64,000 nucleotides of DNA from Propionispora hippei DSM 15287 (GCF_900141835.1 NZ_FQZD01000022.1:1-64000); one strand, 5' to 3'; positions 25,372 to 33,278 are shown, counted from the first letter of the stretch. A program made the numbers and translations. The notes: generated by a model from the sequence alone, not told the origin.

Positions 25372-26775
25372 TTATTTCACCTCCAGCTTGATATGCCAGT
25401 TGGCTTTCTTTTGATACCAGCCATCCTTATACGCTGTCCCGCGGTAAGTTCCCAGTGTCCGGACAAAGGCAGGATTAGCCAGTGCCTTGCGGGCTTGCCG
25501 CTCCAGCGTTACCGCCCCTTGATACCCCAGCAGCGGCGTCCTTTCCAGCGCCACCGCGGCAACTCCCAGCCGGGCTGCCCACTGGGCGCCGTCGGCCCGG
25601 CCGATATAAAGCTCGGGAGCATGCCGGTGCAGCAAATTCACCTCTTCAAAGACCTGCCCTGCCCCCACCTGCACCGGCAGGTCCGGCCGGCGTGCCGCCA
25701 ACGCCGACAATTCCTGGCGGTGCAGTTCATCCACATGCTCCACCGTCAGTCCGGCAAGCCGGCCACCCAGTTCTTCCACCAGCTCGGCCGTACGCCAGGC
25801 GATAGCCGGCGGCAGGGAAAGATAGACCGTCTTATGCCGCAAACTGCTGTTATTCACCACCGGCTGCAGGGCTGCCGCTTCCGCCCGGTGCAAAGCTTCT
25901 ACCGCATCGCTTACGCCAAAGGCCTCCCCCAGCGCTGCCAGCCACCGGTAGGTGCCGTTTATCCCCACAGGCGGCGCTGCCTGCAGATATTTTGTCTGCC
26001 AGGCTTCCTGCAGCGCCTGCCCCAGAAAATCCGTCTCATCCCGGTTGAGCGCGATAGCCACCGCGCCGGCGGCCGCTTCCACTCCGGCCCAGCCCCTCTC
26101 CTGCGGTACAATCACCGCCGGTATGCCCAGCAGAGCCAGCAACCGCCTGATTTCAGTCAGATCGGCCGGCTGCTCGTCAAGAGCCAATACCTGGACAGTA
26201 TTTGCTGCAGCCTGCTTATGAGCCGGCGGCAGCTGCTTCAACAAAGCGTATAAAGCGGTATCACTGCCGCCGATGGCCGCCTGCGAACGGAAGCCGTCGG
26301 TATAGACCGGAACAATGCGGGCCTCCAGTTCCTCTGACAATTCCAGCGTTACGGCCGCCACATCATCATTGTTAATAGCAACCACCGGTGTGGTAATCAC
26401 CAGAATGAGCGAAGGGTGATGGCGGTTGTATAGCGCCACGATAGCGTCCCGCAGGCTTTCTTCCCCGCCCATGATGGTATCGCGCTCCGCCAGATTACTG
26501 ACCACCCAGGGCTGCTTATTTCCACCGTTCAGCAAGGCGGCGGCACAGCCACGGGGGCCGTGGATCACCAGGCCGGTGTCCGGCAAGGCACTAAAGCGTT
26601 GCAATACCTGCAGCACATCATCGGCATGGGTTTCCGAAAATATCCGGATTCGCTGCTGCGCCCCCTCCGGCCCGTCAAATTCCCGCAGCAGGTCGGCGGC
26701 ACTGCCCTGATAGGCGCTGATGGTGTTAAGTCTTTTTTCTCTGATGGGAATAGATTTTTTCTGAAATACTGCCAT
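25372..26775 (-). CDS. Nitrogenase-like reductase subunit (NifK/BchB-like, single cluster cysteine)
   Basis: Protein of 467 residues, recognisable from HGPRGCAAALLNG (Cys77), SNLAERDTIMGGEESLRDAI and ITTPVVAINNDDVAAV. The last motif corresponds to the STC.AE.IGDD motif of nitrogenases, but its cysteine is replaced (TTP). Cys77 is the only cysteine in the protein, so it can give one cluster ligand against three from the partner. The long N-terminal segment before the first motif resembles NifK-type subunits. It sits between the NifH-like gene (17-base gap) and the NifD-like gene (no gap). It belongs to a nitrogenase-like family, not a nitrogenase. Confidence 0.83.
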   Translation of the reverse strand: MAVFQKKSIPIREKRLNTISAYQGSAADLLREFDGPEGAQQRIRIFSETHADDVLQVLQRFSALPDTGLVIHGPRGCAAALLNGGNKQPWVVSNLAERDTIMGGEESLRDAIVALYNRHHPSLILVITTPVVAINNDDVAAVTLELSEELEARIVPVYTDGFRSQAAIGGSDTALYALLKQLPPAHKQAAANTVQVLALDEQPADLTEIRRLLALLGIPAVIVPQERGWAGVEAAAGAVAIALNRDETDFLGQALQEAWQTKYLQAAPPVGINGTYRWLAALGEAFGVSDAVEALHRAEAAALQPVVNNSSLRHKTVYLSLPPAIAWRTAELVEELGGRLAGLTVEHVDELHRQELSALAARRPDLPVQVGAGQVFEEVNLLHRHAPELYIGRADGAQWAARLGVAAVALERTPLLGYQGAVTLERQARKALANPAFVRTLGTYRGTAYKDGWYQKKANWHIKLEVK

Positions 26776-26792
26776 AGTCAGTTTCCTCCCGC

Positions 26793-27668
26793 CTATATCG
26801 CTTCGCCCTGCCGCACTACGGCTGTCCGGGCGTCCAAAACCCGGTCGCCCCAGTCCCTGGCCCAGCTCCGTAAATCGGCTGAAGCCAGCGGACTGGGTAC
26901 GCTTAACTCGTCAGTGGTCGCAATGTAGTTCGCCAGATCCCGGTACAACCGGGCATGATCCGACTGCGGCGCGGCTTCGATCACCGTCTGTCCGTACAGC
27001 TCGCTTTGCGATACCACCAGCGACCGGGGAATGTAGCCGACCACTTTGGTCGATGTCCGGGCGGCAAAATCATCGACAATAGCCTGGGAATAGGCGGCGG
27101 ACAACCCATTGGCGATTATGCCGCCCAGCAGGGCGCCGCCGCTGGGTGCATACTTGTTAATGGCTTTAAACAGATTATTGGCGGCATAAATGGCCATAAA
27201 ATCGGAAGAGCTTACCACAAAGACCCGGTCGGTAATGCCTTCCCGGATGGGAACGGCAAAGCCGCCGCATACCACATCACCCAGTACGTCATACAGAACA
27301 TAGTCGGGTTTGTATTCTTCGAATAAATTAAATTCCTGCAGCAGGCTCACCGCCGCATTAATGCCCCGACCGGCACAGCCCACCCCCGGCACCGGCCCGC
27401 CGGCTTCAATGCACAACACACCGCCAAAGCCGGTTGCCGAAATATCCTCCAGGCGCGGCTGGGACTGATCCCGCATACTGTCCAGTACCGTCGGCAGATA
27501 CTTGCCGCCGCGCAGCGTATTGGTGGAATCGCTCTTGGGATCACAGCCGATCTGAATAACCCGGTAGCCTGCCTCAGCCAGGGCGGCGCTGATATTGGAG
27601 GTGGTGGTCGATTTGCCAATCCCGCCCTTGCCGTAAATCGCTATATGTTTCGCTTTTTTACCTGCCAT
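26793..27668 (-). CDS. NifH-like iron protein (nitrogenase-like reductase ATPase)
   Basis: About 291 residues. The P-loop is GKGGIGKS (13-20), followed by [10 protein letters not shown]. Cys98 (GVGCAGRG) and Cys134 (DVVCGGFA) are the ligands that bridge a [4Fe-4S] cluster between two subunits. Other NifH-like blocks are present ([39 protein letters not shown]). It hydrolyses ATP and passes electrons one at a time to the partner complex. The ATG at 27668 follows AGGAAGAGAAAA; the longer frame would run into the terminator at 27724-27761. It is first in the nifH-nifK-nifD-metK operon, behind the leader and operator at 27722-27850. Confidence 0.93.
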   Translation of the reverse strand: MAGKKAKHIAIYGKGGIGKSTTTSNISAALAEAGYRVIQIGCDPKSDSTNTLRGGKYLPTVLDSMRDQSQPRLEDISATGFGGVLCIEAGGPVPGVGCAGRGINAAVSLLQEFNLFEEYKPDYVLYDVLGDVVCGGFAVPIREGITDRVFVVSSSDFMAIYAANNLFKAINKYAPSGGALLGGIIANGLSAAYSQAIVDDFAARTSTKVVGYIPRSLVVSQSELYGQTVIEAAPQSDHARLYRDLANYIATTDELSVPSPLASADLRSWARDWGDRVLDARTAVVRQGEAI

Positions 27669-27721
27669 TTTTCTCTTCCTTTCCTTTAGGGAACCGTTCT
27701 CCCGCCAATCAAATAGACCAC

Positions 27722-27800
27722 GCAAAAAAGCCAAGCGAATTCTATTACAGAATGGCTTGGCCTGCAGTCTGTCTGCTCAGCTTCCGGATTATCCCGGAGT
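27722..27800 (-). ncRNA. Leader element A with terminator, upstream of the nifH-like operon
   Basis: Starting just after the predicted +1, the minus strand holds a CCGG-GATAAT-CCGG hairpin. The core TGAGCAGACAGACTGCAGGCC (27759-27779) follows, with a GCAG/CTGC mini-stem, and then a GCCAAGC/GCTTGGC terminator with six T (27724-27761). The last bases of the core (GGCC) overlap the terminator arm. The same core and layout recur at 31330 and 32703. It is a candidate attenuator or small riboswitch; no known class is recognised. Confidence 0.7.
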
Positions 27801-27806
27801 GGTTTC

Positions 27807-27850
27807 AGTATAGCAAATCGGTTCAGGCGCGTAAGTCGCCATTGCGACAT
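27807..27850 (-). promoter_or_regulatory. Promoter and Crp-type operator of the nifH-like operon
   Basis: On the minus strand ATGTCGCAATGGCGACTTAC (27831-27850) contains GTCGC-AATG-GCGAC, a perfect 5-4-5 palindrome. The -35-like TTACGC (27829-27834), 16 bases, and TATACT (27807-27812) follow. The palindrome centre is about 41.5 bases before the expected start, as for class II Crp activation. The same arrangement recurs at 32810-32853. Confidence 0.75.
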
Positions 27851-27879
27851 AGTCTTTAAAGAAATCCTCTTAAAACAAG

Positions 27880-28746
27880 CTATTCGCCAAAATTGACCTC
27901 ATTCCGGACACCGTATTTTTTCAAAGCCAGCGCCCCGCCCCAGCGGAGCAGCTTATCGGAAAGAAAGCCCATAACCCCAAGCACCACCAGACCGGTAAAA
28001 ATCCAGTCGGTACGAAAATACAGCCGGGAGGTAAAAATCAGATAGCCGATGCCGGCCTTGGCCGCCAGCATTTCCGCCGCGACAATGGACGTAAAAGCCG
28101 CTCCCAGCCCAAGGCGGACGCCGGTGAATATGTGCGGTACAACCGAGGGAATCATGACATGAAAAAATATTTGCCCCTCCGAAGCGCCCAGCGAACGGGC
28201 CGCCTGGATTTTATCCTTGCCCAGGCTCAGCACGCCGGCCGCCGTATTAATGACCACAATAAAAAAGGTGGAATACAGAATCAGGATAATCTTGGATTCT
28301 TCGCCGACGCCAAACCACATAATAAACAGCGTCAGAAAGGCGATGGCCGGAATAGCCCGGAAAAAGTTAACAAAGGGCTCCGCCAGTTCCCGGACAACCT
28401 CGCTGCGGCCGATCAAGAGCCCCACCGGCACAGCCAGCAGCGAACCAAGCAACCAGCCGCTGTATACCCGGAGCAGACTAATCAGCATAAACCAGATCAA
28501 GGTCCCGTCCTGAATGATCTCCCACGACCCGATTACCGTTTGGCCGATGCCGGGGAAAAAAGACGGGGGATAAAACAGGGCCACCCCATTCCACAAAACC
28601 GCCAGCAGCAGCCAGGTCAAAACCCCCTTTTGCCGCAGCAGCCGAATCGTCTGCCGTATTTTTTTCCAGCCTGCGCCTGCCAGTGGCGTTCCTTGTTCTT
28701 CCAGAACAGCCAGTTCCACCGGATACTCCTTTGCTCTGCCTAACAC
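27880..28746 (-). CDS. ABC transporter permease (SsuC/TauC type) of the nitrogenase-like locus
   Basis: Protein of 288 residues with about seven membrane helices and the BPD_transp_1 loop SLGASEGQIFFHVMIPSVVPHI. The extended N terminus (about 40 residues) is cytoplasmic. It is the last gene of crp-SBP-ATPase-permease, with a 2-base gap from the ATPase. It precedes the nifH-like operon on the same strand by about 210 bases. It probably imports the compound on which the reductase acts, or a sulfur or methyl precursor (inference from position). Confidence 0.9.
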   Translation of the reverse strand: MLGRAKEYPVELAVLEEQGTPLAGAGWKKIRQTIRLLRQKGVLTWLLLAVLWNGVALFYPPSFFPGIGQTVIGSWEIIQDGTLIWFMLISLLRVYSGWLLGSLLAVPVGLLIGRSEVVRELAEPFVNFFRAIPAIAFLTLFIMWFGVGEESKIILILYSTFFIVVINTAAGVLSLGKDKIQAARSLGASEGQIFFHVMIPSVVPHIFTGVRLGLGAAFTSIVAAEMLAAKAGIGYLIFTSRLYFRTDWIFTGLVVLGVMGFLSDKLLRWGGALALKKYGVRNEVNFGE

Positions 28747-28748
28747 CG

Positions 28749-29525
28749 CTAAATACCTCCTCCGAAATCAAAATACCCCAGCAGCTCCAGATATTGCTGA
28801 ATAAACGCTTGATCCGTCTCCCGGCGGGGATAGGGAAACTCAACCCAGCAGGTTTTCACAATGCCGGTCTGGGGGAACGCCGCCAGAATGCTGATTTTTT
28901 CTCCCAGCAGCAGTGCTTCCTGAATATCGTGGGTGACAAACACAATGGTCTTGGCCGTCTTTTCCCAGATCCGGATCAGCTCCCGCTGCATAATTTTTCT
29001 CGTCTGGGCATCCAGAGCCCCGAACGGTTCATCCATAATTAGAATAGCCGAGTCGTTGGCCAGCAGACGGGCCAGTTGGACCCGCTGCTTCATCCCGCCG
29101 GAAAGCTCGTGGGGATATTTGCTCCCGTGACTGGACAAACCCACCAGTTGCAGATATTCCTGGGCGATAGTCCGCCGCTTTTCTTTGTCAACGCCCTGCA
29201 TCCGCAGTCCGAACTCCACGTTTTCGGTTACCGTAAGCCAGGGAAACATGGCCGCATCGGCATTTTGAAAGACTACGCCGCGGTCCCGGCCCGGCCGGAC
29301 CACTTCCCTGCCGTTCACACTGACCGTGCCGCTTGTTTTGGGCAAAAATCCGGCAATGATATTGAGCAGGGTAGACTTGCCGCAGCCGCTGGAACCCAGC
29401 AGTACATGAAACTCTCCCTGCATAATCTCCAGATTGATATTGTCCAGCACCGGCCGGCCAGTCTCCCGGCCGGACCCTTCATAGCTTTTTGACAGGTGCT
29501 CAATATGAATGGCTAAGTCCCGCAT
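28749..29525 (-). CDS. ABC transporter ATP-binding protein (SsuB/TauB type) of the nitrogenase-like locus
   Basis: Protein of 258 residues with Walker A GSSGCGKST (about 44), signature LSGGMKQRVQLAR (about 141) and Walker B ILIMDEPFGALD. The TauB/SsuB-like features include the KTIVFVTHDIQEALLLGEKI switch region. It is packed between the lipoprotein (10-base gap) and the permease (2-base gap). It shares only family-level similarity with the ATPase at 12336, so the two importers are separate systems. Confidence 0.93.
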   Translation of the reverse strand: MRDLAIHIEHLSKSYEGSGRETGRPVLDNINLEIMQGEFHVLLGSSGCGKSTLLNIIAGFLPKTSGTVSVNGREVVRPGRDRGVVFQNADAAMFPWLTVTENVEFGLRMQGVDKEKRRTIAQEYLQLVGLSSHGSKYPHELSGGMKQRVQLARLLANDSAILIMDEPFGALDAQTRKIMQRELIRIWEKTAKTIVFVTHDIQEALLLGEKISILAAFPQTGIVKTCWVEFPYPRRETDQAFIQQYLELLGYFDFGGGI

Positions 29526-29535
29526 AACGATCCCT

Positions 29536-30579
29536 TCACTTTCCGCTGTAAGTAACTGTTTCCGGCAAGGCTTTGCGCAGAGGGTCCAGCGCCAGATAAT
29601 CCCGGACAGCGTATGAATTTTTTATCAAACCGTTTTGATAGGACCAGGCGGCGATATCCTGAATATGGTCATAATCAGCCTGGGAAAAACGGATATGATA
29701 GGTATAGGTTTCCAGCGTCTTCAGCACATCCTCTTTGGGCAGCTTCAAATCCTGATAAGCAATGTCCGCCGTTTCTTTAGGATGCTGGGCAATGTATTCG
29801 GAAGCCTCGTTTAGGGCTTTCAGGAAATTCTCCACTTCCTGCGGGTGCGCTTTGACAAACTGGTCTTTAAAGGCCAGATAGCCCTTCATTTCAAAATCAA
29901 TGAGATGAAAATCGCCAAGCTCTCTGATGCCCGCTATCTCCAGTATTTTGCTTTTGTTTGACTTATCGCCCCAGACCGCATCGGCCTTGCCGGTCTGAAC
30001 GGCGGCAAGCATCTCGGCATTGGAACCAAAATACTGCATGTGCACCGCTTTGGGATCTACGCCGAACTTTTTGAAGGTTTGCGCCCAAACGTATTCGTTG
30101 ACCGTCCCTTTTTGAGCGGCGATGTGCTTACCGGTCAAATCGGCCGGGCTTTTAATATCCGGTCCTACCACATATAGCGAGGCCCCATCCAGGGACGGTG
30201 TGGCAATATAGGAGACAATCCGCAGATCGCTCTCTTTACCCAGCCGGCTGGCCAGGGCATAGTCCATCGCCTGGCCGCTGTCCACCTGATCAAGAATTAA
30301 GGCGTTGATGGTATCAATGCCAAAGGAAAAGGTTTGTACATCGGCGTCAATATTGTATTTTTCAAAAAAACCTTTGGCCTTTGCCACGCGAAACTGAAAG
30401 GAAAATGGCGATGAATCGGCGCCAATCCGGATGGCAAACCGGCTGTTGCCCGCCTGTTTATCCAAGGCGCCGCCTGTACCGCCACAGCCGGCCAGACCAA
30501 TCACGCCCAGTATGATTAATAATACCGCCACCAATATTCGTCCGCTCGTCTCTTTCACTCTCTTTGCCACTTCCTTCAC
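29536..30579 (-). CDS. Substrate-binding lipoprotein (NMT1/SsuA-like) of the nitrogenase-like locus
   Basis: About 347 residues. After a basic start, a membrane segment ends in the lipobox IGLAGC (cysteine near 33). The NMT1-like domain begins RIGADSSPFSFQFRVAKAKGFF and includes SPADLTGKHIAAQKGTVNEYV. The GTG at 30579 lies against GGAGA; a GTG nine bases further in may be the true start. Ligand specificity cannot be deduced. Families of this fold carry sulfonates, taurine, nitrate and pyrimidines. Confidence 0.88.
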   Translation of the reverse strand: MKEVAKRVKETSGRILVAVLLIILGVIGLAGCGGTGGALDKQAGNSRFAIRIGADSSPFSFQFRVAKAKGFFEKYNIDADVQTFSFGIDTINALILDQVDSGQAMDYALASRLGKESDLRIVSYIATPSLDGASLYVVGPDIKSPADLTGKHIAAQKGTVNEYVWAQTFKKFGVDPKAVHMQYFGSNAEMLAAVQTGKADAVWGDKSNKSKILEIAGIRELGDFHLIDFEMKGYLAFKDQFVKAHPQEVENFLKALNEASEYIAQHPKETADIAYQDLKLPKEDVLKTLETYTYHIRFSQADYDHIQDIAAWSYQNGLIKNSYAVRDYLALDPLRKALPETVTYSGK

Positions 30580-30636
30580 TCTCCATTTATCATATAAGTT
30601 GCTTTGATTTCTCTGCCCGCTACTAGGTAACCACTC

Positions 30637-31293
30637 TTAACTAACCAATTGCCGCAGCCGGTCGGCATCGACAATTTCCAAAGCGTGTTTTTTGATACGA
30701 ATCAAACCGGCCCGTTTAAAATTCCCCAGCACCGTCGTTACCGTCTGCCGGCAGGAACCAATCATATCGGCCATTTCCTGATGGGTCAGATAAAAACTGA
30801 CCCGCTGTCCGCCGTCCCGCTCCGGCCTGCGGCCCTCGGCCAGCCGCAGCAGCAGCCAGGCCAGACGGCTGTCGGCACTGGCAACAACCAAGGTCTGCAG
30901 CCCGTATTCATAGTTTCGCACCAGTTGACAGTGAATCGCCGCCAGCTTGACGGCTAACTGCGGATACTGATGCAAGAGGCGCAGAAAAACTTCCTGCTCA
31001 ATCCGCCACAGGGTTCCCGGTTCCAAAGCTTCGGCAAAAACGCCCCGTCTTTGTCCCAGCAAAACCGCCGGTACGCCGATCATCTCGCTCGGCCCGCAAA
31101 TAGAAACAATGACGACCTTGCCCAGCGAGGTGGTATGATAATGCTTCACATGGCCGCTTTCAATCAGATAGACATGGTCTGTCTCGTCATTCTCCCTGAA
31201 CAGAATATGACCGGCTTTCACCGTCAGCACCCGGCCGGATTGTTTGAGAAGATTGATTTCCTCTTCGGTAAAATGAGGCACTACATAATTCAT
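30637..31293 (-). CDS. Crp/Fnr-family regulator, likely activator of the nitrogenase-like locus
   Basis: About 218 residues. The cyclic-nucleotide-binding-type beta barrel (LTVKAGHILFRENDETDHVYLI) is followed by the dimer helix and a Crp helix-turn-helix LTHQEMADMIGSCRQTVTTVLGNFKRAGLI (about 165-195). Recognition residues RQTVTT differ from Crp (RETVGR) but match the CO sensor CooA (RQTTST). From memory, CooA binds TGTCG-N6-CGAC, the very half-sites found at the two promoters here. The heme histidine of CooA and any FNR-type cysteine set are absent, so the signal is unknown. The ATG at 31293 follows GGAGGGTGGAGA. Confidence 0.9.
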   Translation of the reverse strand: MNYVVPHFTEEEINLLKQSGRVLTVKAGHILFRENDETDHVYLIESGHVKHYHTTSLGKVVIVSICGPSEMIGVPAVLLGQRRGVFAEALEPGTLWRIEQEVFLRLLHQYPQLAVKLAAIHCQLVRNYEYGLQTLVVASADSRLAWLLLRLAEGRRPERDGGQRVSFYLTHQEMADMIGSCRQTVTTVLGNFKRAGLIRIKKHALEIVDADRLRQLVS

Positions 31294-31329
31294 TCTCCAC
31301 CCTCCCGACAATCTTTTATCCTATACATA

Positions 31330-31400
31330 AGAAAAACTGCAGACTGAATCGCAAAAAATTCAGCCTGCAGTTTTTTCTGCTCAGCAGCGACAGTTTTTTT
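31330..31400 (-). ncRNA. Leader/terminator element B between the radical SAM and crp genes
   Basis: Within 15 bases of the radical SAM stop, the minus strand reads CTGTCGC, then the core TGAGCAGAAAAAACTGCAGGC (31363-31383). A terminator follows in which AAACTGCAG..CTGAAT pairs with ATTCAG..CTGCAGTTT, then TTTTC. The GCAG/CTGC mini-stem of the core competes with the CTGCAG arm of the terminator. Crp and the transporter lie beyond it, so it could set how much readthrough they receive. Confidence 0.65.
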
Positions 31401-31413
31401 GTTTTTCCCGCCG

Positions 31414-32643
31414 TTATATGGCGATCCGGTAATCGGCGATCCGGTCAAGATAGTCGCCGTCGGCGTCATAGAGATAATCAAAAAACCGTCCTTCATCATT
31501 GGTCGTATGATAAAATTGCTCGTGGGTAATGCCATAGCGCACTAAAATTTTATAGGCTTTTAGAAATAAATCAATAAACCACTCGGTCGTTGGCGCCCGG
31601 TGTCCCTCCAGCGCCGCCCCCGGCTTAGGCATCCAGATCTGGGGCACCGCCACCACGCCCAGCGAAGCCAGGTATTCGATACCCTCCAGCAGTGTTTCCT
31701 TGGTTTCGATGCCGGCGACAAAATAAGAACGCACATTGCCTTTGCCGAACACCTCTACTTCATACTTTAACGTGTCCACCCAGTTTTGGTAGCCGCCGCA
31801 TATTTTATGCTTGCCCGGACAGATTGCCTTAAAGATGTTTTCATCCCAGATCTCCATGTTGGTGGCAATCCGGCTGTAGCCGGCTTCCTTGTATTTATCA
31901 ATGACCTCCAGATCCAACGGCGCTCCGATGCAGGCCGTGCCGCCGAAATCGTCCAAACCGGTGGTCTCCCGGATGGCTTCGGCCACATCAATATAATATT
32001 CCACCTCGCGCCGTTCCGGAATAAAACCGCCGGTAATCGTCAGATGATTACAGCCTTCGGCATAGGCCGCCTTGGTCACTTCGGCAATTTCGGCCGGCGT
32101 TTTCCAGGAAATCCCCTGCCGGTCGGCATAGTTGGCCTTGGTGGCGTTAATATTGCAAAACCGGCAGTCCAGATTCTTTTCCTGCAGCGAGCATTCGTTG
32201 CTATAGGCCACCGTGATTTTGGAAGACCCCACATACTGGGCGATGGTCGACATTTTCTTGCCGTTGCTGGTGTGTTGGTTGTAGTATTTCGGCCGTTTTT
32301 CAAACTTCACCTCGAACAGTCTTGTCTGGCGGTCATGCAGATAAAACCGTCCGTTTTCCCCGGTAATCGAATAGCGCGACTGGGGATCGTAGGAAAAGGC
32401 GTACCGGTAGCCGCTGGGCGAGCGGAAAGCCTGCGGCAGATTGGTGTCCTTATAGGCCTGATGATTATTGTAAAAGCATGCCTGCACCTGTTCCAAATAT
32501 TCGTTTTCAAAATCCAGTTGCTGAAACAGGCTCACCTCGGCATGAATGCCTTCGTTAAAAACGCCTACCCGGATTTCCATTTCTTTTAATAATTTTTCGC
32601 GATCCGTTTTGTTTACATGGTTGGCTTGGGCCGTCACCGTCAT
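31414..32643 (-). CDS. Radical SAM protein with CX8CX2C motif, nitrogenase-like locus
   Basis: About 409 residues. Cluster cysteines are at 151, 160 and 163 (ECSLQEKNLDCRFCN): spacing CX8CX2C instead of CX3CX2C. The barrel continues with HLTITGGFIPERREVEYYIDV and YSRIATNMEIWDENIF, typical radical SAM strands, and ends without an extra iron-sulfur domain. About 140 residues precede the cluster, an unusually long N-terminal part. It is not NifB. The likely roles are cofactor maturation or a SAM-dependent step tied to the reductase and metK (inference). The ATG at 32643 follows GGGAGTG; GTG at 32646 is an alternative. Confidence 0.85.
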   Translation of the reverse strand: MTVTAQANHVNKTDREKLLKEMEIRVGVFNEGIHAEVSLFQQLDFENEYLEQVQACFYNNHQAYKDTNLPQAFRSPSGYRYAFSYDPQSRYSITGENGRFYLHDRQTRLFEVKFEKRPKYYNQHTSNGKKMSTIAQYVGSSKITVAYSNECSLQEKNLDCRFCNINATKANYADRQGISWKTPAEIAEVTKAAYAEGCNHLTITGGFIPERREVEYYIDVAEAIRETTGLDDFGGTACIGAPLDLEVIDKYKEAGYSRIATNMEIWDENIFKAICPGKHKICGGYQNWVDTLKYEVEVFGKGNVRSYFVAGIETKETLLEGIEYLASLGVVAVPQIWMPKPGAALEGHRAPTTEWFIDLFLKAYKILVRYGITHEQFYHTTNDEGRFFDYLYDADGDYLDRIADYRIAI

Positions 32644-32702
32644 CACTCCCGTCTTTATTACCCCTGCTCGCTGCTGCCGACGGACAAGCCGGCCGCTGCA
32701 AT

Positions 32703-32800
32703 AAAAAAGCCGGATAATTCCTCCTTAGCTTTACGGAGAAATATCCGGCCTGCAGTCGTCTGCTCAACCTTGCGCCCTTGTCTAGGCACCAGCGATGGTA
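32703..32800 (-). ncRNA. Leader element C with terminator, upstream of the radical SAM gene
   Basis: The minus strand starts GCTGGTGCCTAGACAAGGGCGC, then the core GGTTGAGCAGACGACTGCAGG (about 32746-32768), then a terminator GCCGGATA/TATCCGGC with six T (32703-32749). Inside its loop CTCC and GGAG pair. Core, mini-stem and overlap of core with terminator repeat the design of element A. Together with A and B this makes three copies in one locus. Confidence 0.7.
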
Positions 32801-32809
32801 TTATTTGTA

Positions 32810-32853
32810 ATGATAAACGAACACCTGCCAACAGTAAGTCGTCTGCACGACAT
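32810..32853 (-). promoter_or_regulatory. Promoter and Crp-type operator of the radical SAM gene
   Basis: On the minus strand ATGTCGTGCAGACGACTTAC (32834-32853) contains GTCGT-GCAG-ACGAC, a perfect 5-4-5 palindrome. TTACTG (32832-32837), 16 bases and TATCAT (32810-32815) follow. Outer bases and spacing equal those at 27807-27850, while the inner bases differ compensatorily (C..G there, T..A here), supporting a protein-bound palindrome. Confidence 0.75.
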
Positions 32854-32981
32854 GTTGTAAAATATTTTGTTATTGTAGCTATATACTATACCAGGTTAGC
32901 CCTGCAAGTAAATAGTATCTTGTAAATAAATCAGCGGGTTCCTTAGAAAGCTTTCCACGCCCATCCCTTTCGAGCCACCGG

Positions 32982-33278
32982 TCAGTCCCGTTTTTGCACC
33001 GCCTCGATAGCCACTTTTACGGCCGACGTGCTGCCGAAAACGGCGATCATGGTAATATGCTGCGGACAGGAGCCAGCGATTTCGGTAACCATCACGTTGG
33101 CCACTTTTTCAGCGATGTCGGCGGCAACCAAAATTTTGGCCAATTGTCCCTGAATTAAGCCCACCGCTTCCACCCGGTGTGTCTCCAGATAGGCGGCAAG
33201 TTCCCGGTCATGGATTTTTCGTTTTAAAATTTGAAGGCTGCCCGGCGAAGGATTATGAATCAGTTCACAGTTCAGCAC
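32982..33278 (-). CDS. grpU: GrpU-like BMC shell protein with predicted Fe-S site
   Basis: Protein of 98 residues. An N-terminal extension of about 35 residues precedes a BMC domain (EAVGLIQGQLAKILVAADIAEKV..). The loop TEIAGSCPQHITM places a single cysteine where, in the known GrpU protein of glycyl-radical propanediol microcompartments, ring-symmetric cysteines bind an iron-sulfur cluster at the pore. It is the last gene of the microcompartment operon. A role in shell electron transfer or cluster storage is family-based. Confidence 0.8.
   Translation of the reverse strand: MLNCELIHNPSPGSLQILKRKIHDRELAAYLETHRVEAVGLIQGQLAKILVAADIAEKVANVMVTEIAGSCPQHITMIAVFGSTSAVKVAIEAVQKRD

Noticed and set aside
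24616-26253. Long open frame (about 545 codons) on the plus strand
   Set aside because: It is antisense to the two NifD/K-like genes in a GC-rich stretch. Its translation has no recognisable domain and the opposite-strand genes are well supported.
22841-27668. True nitrogenase (nifHDK)
   Set aside because: No FeMo-co cysteine equivalent, single inter-subunit cluster ligand set, and no nifB, nifE or nifN in the window. The proteins are only nitrogenase-like.
30637-31293. CooA (CO-sensing heme activator) because of the CooA-like recognition helix
   Set aside because: The heme-binding histidine region of CooA is not present in the effector domain and no CO dehydrogenase gene lies nearby, so only the DNA-binding similarity is kept.
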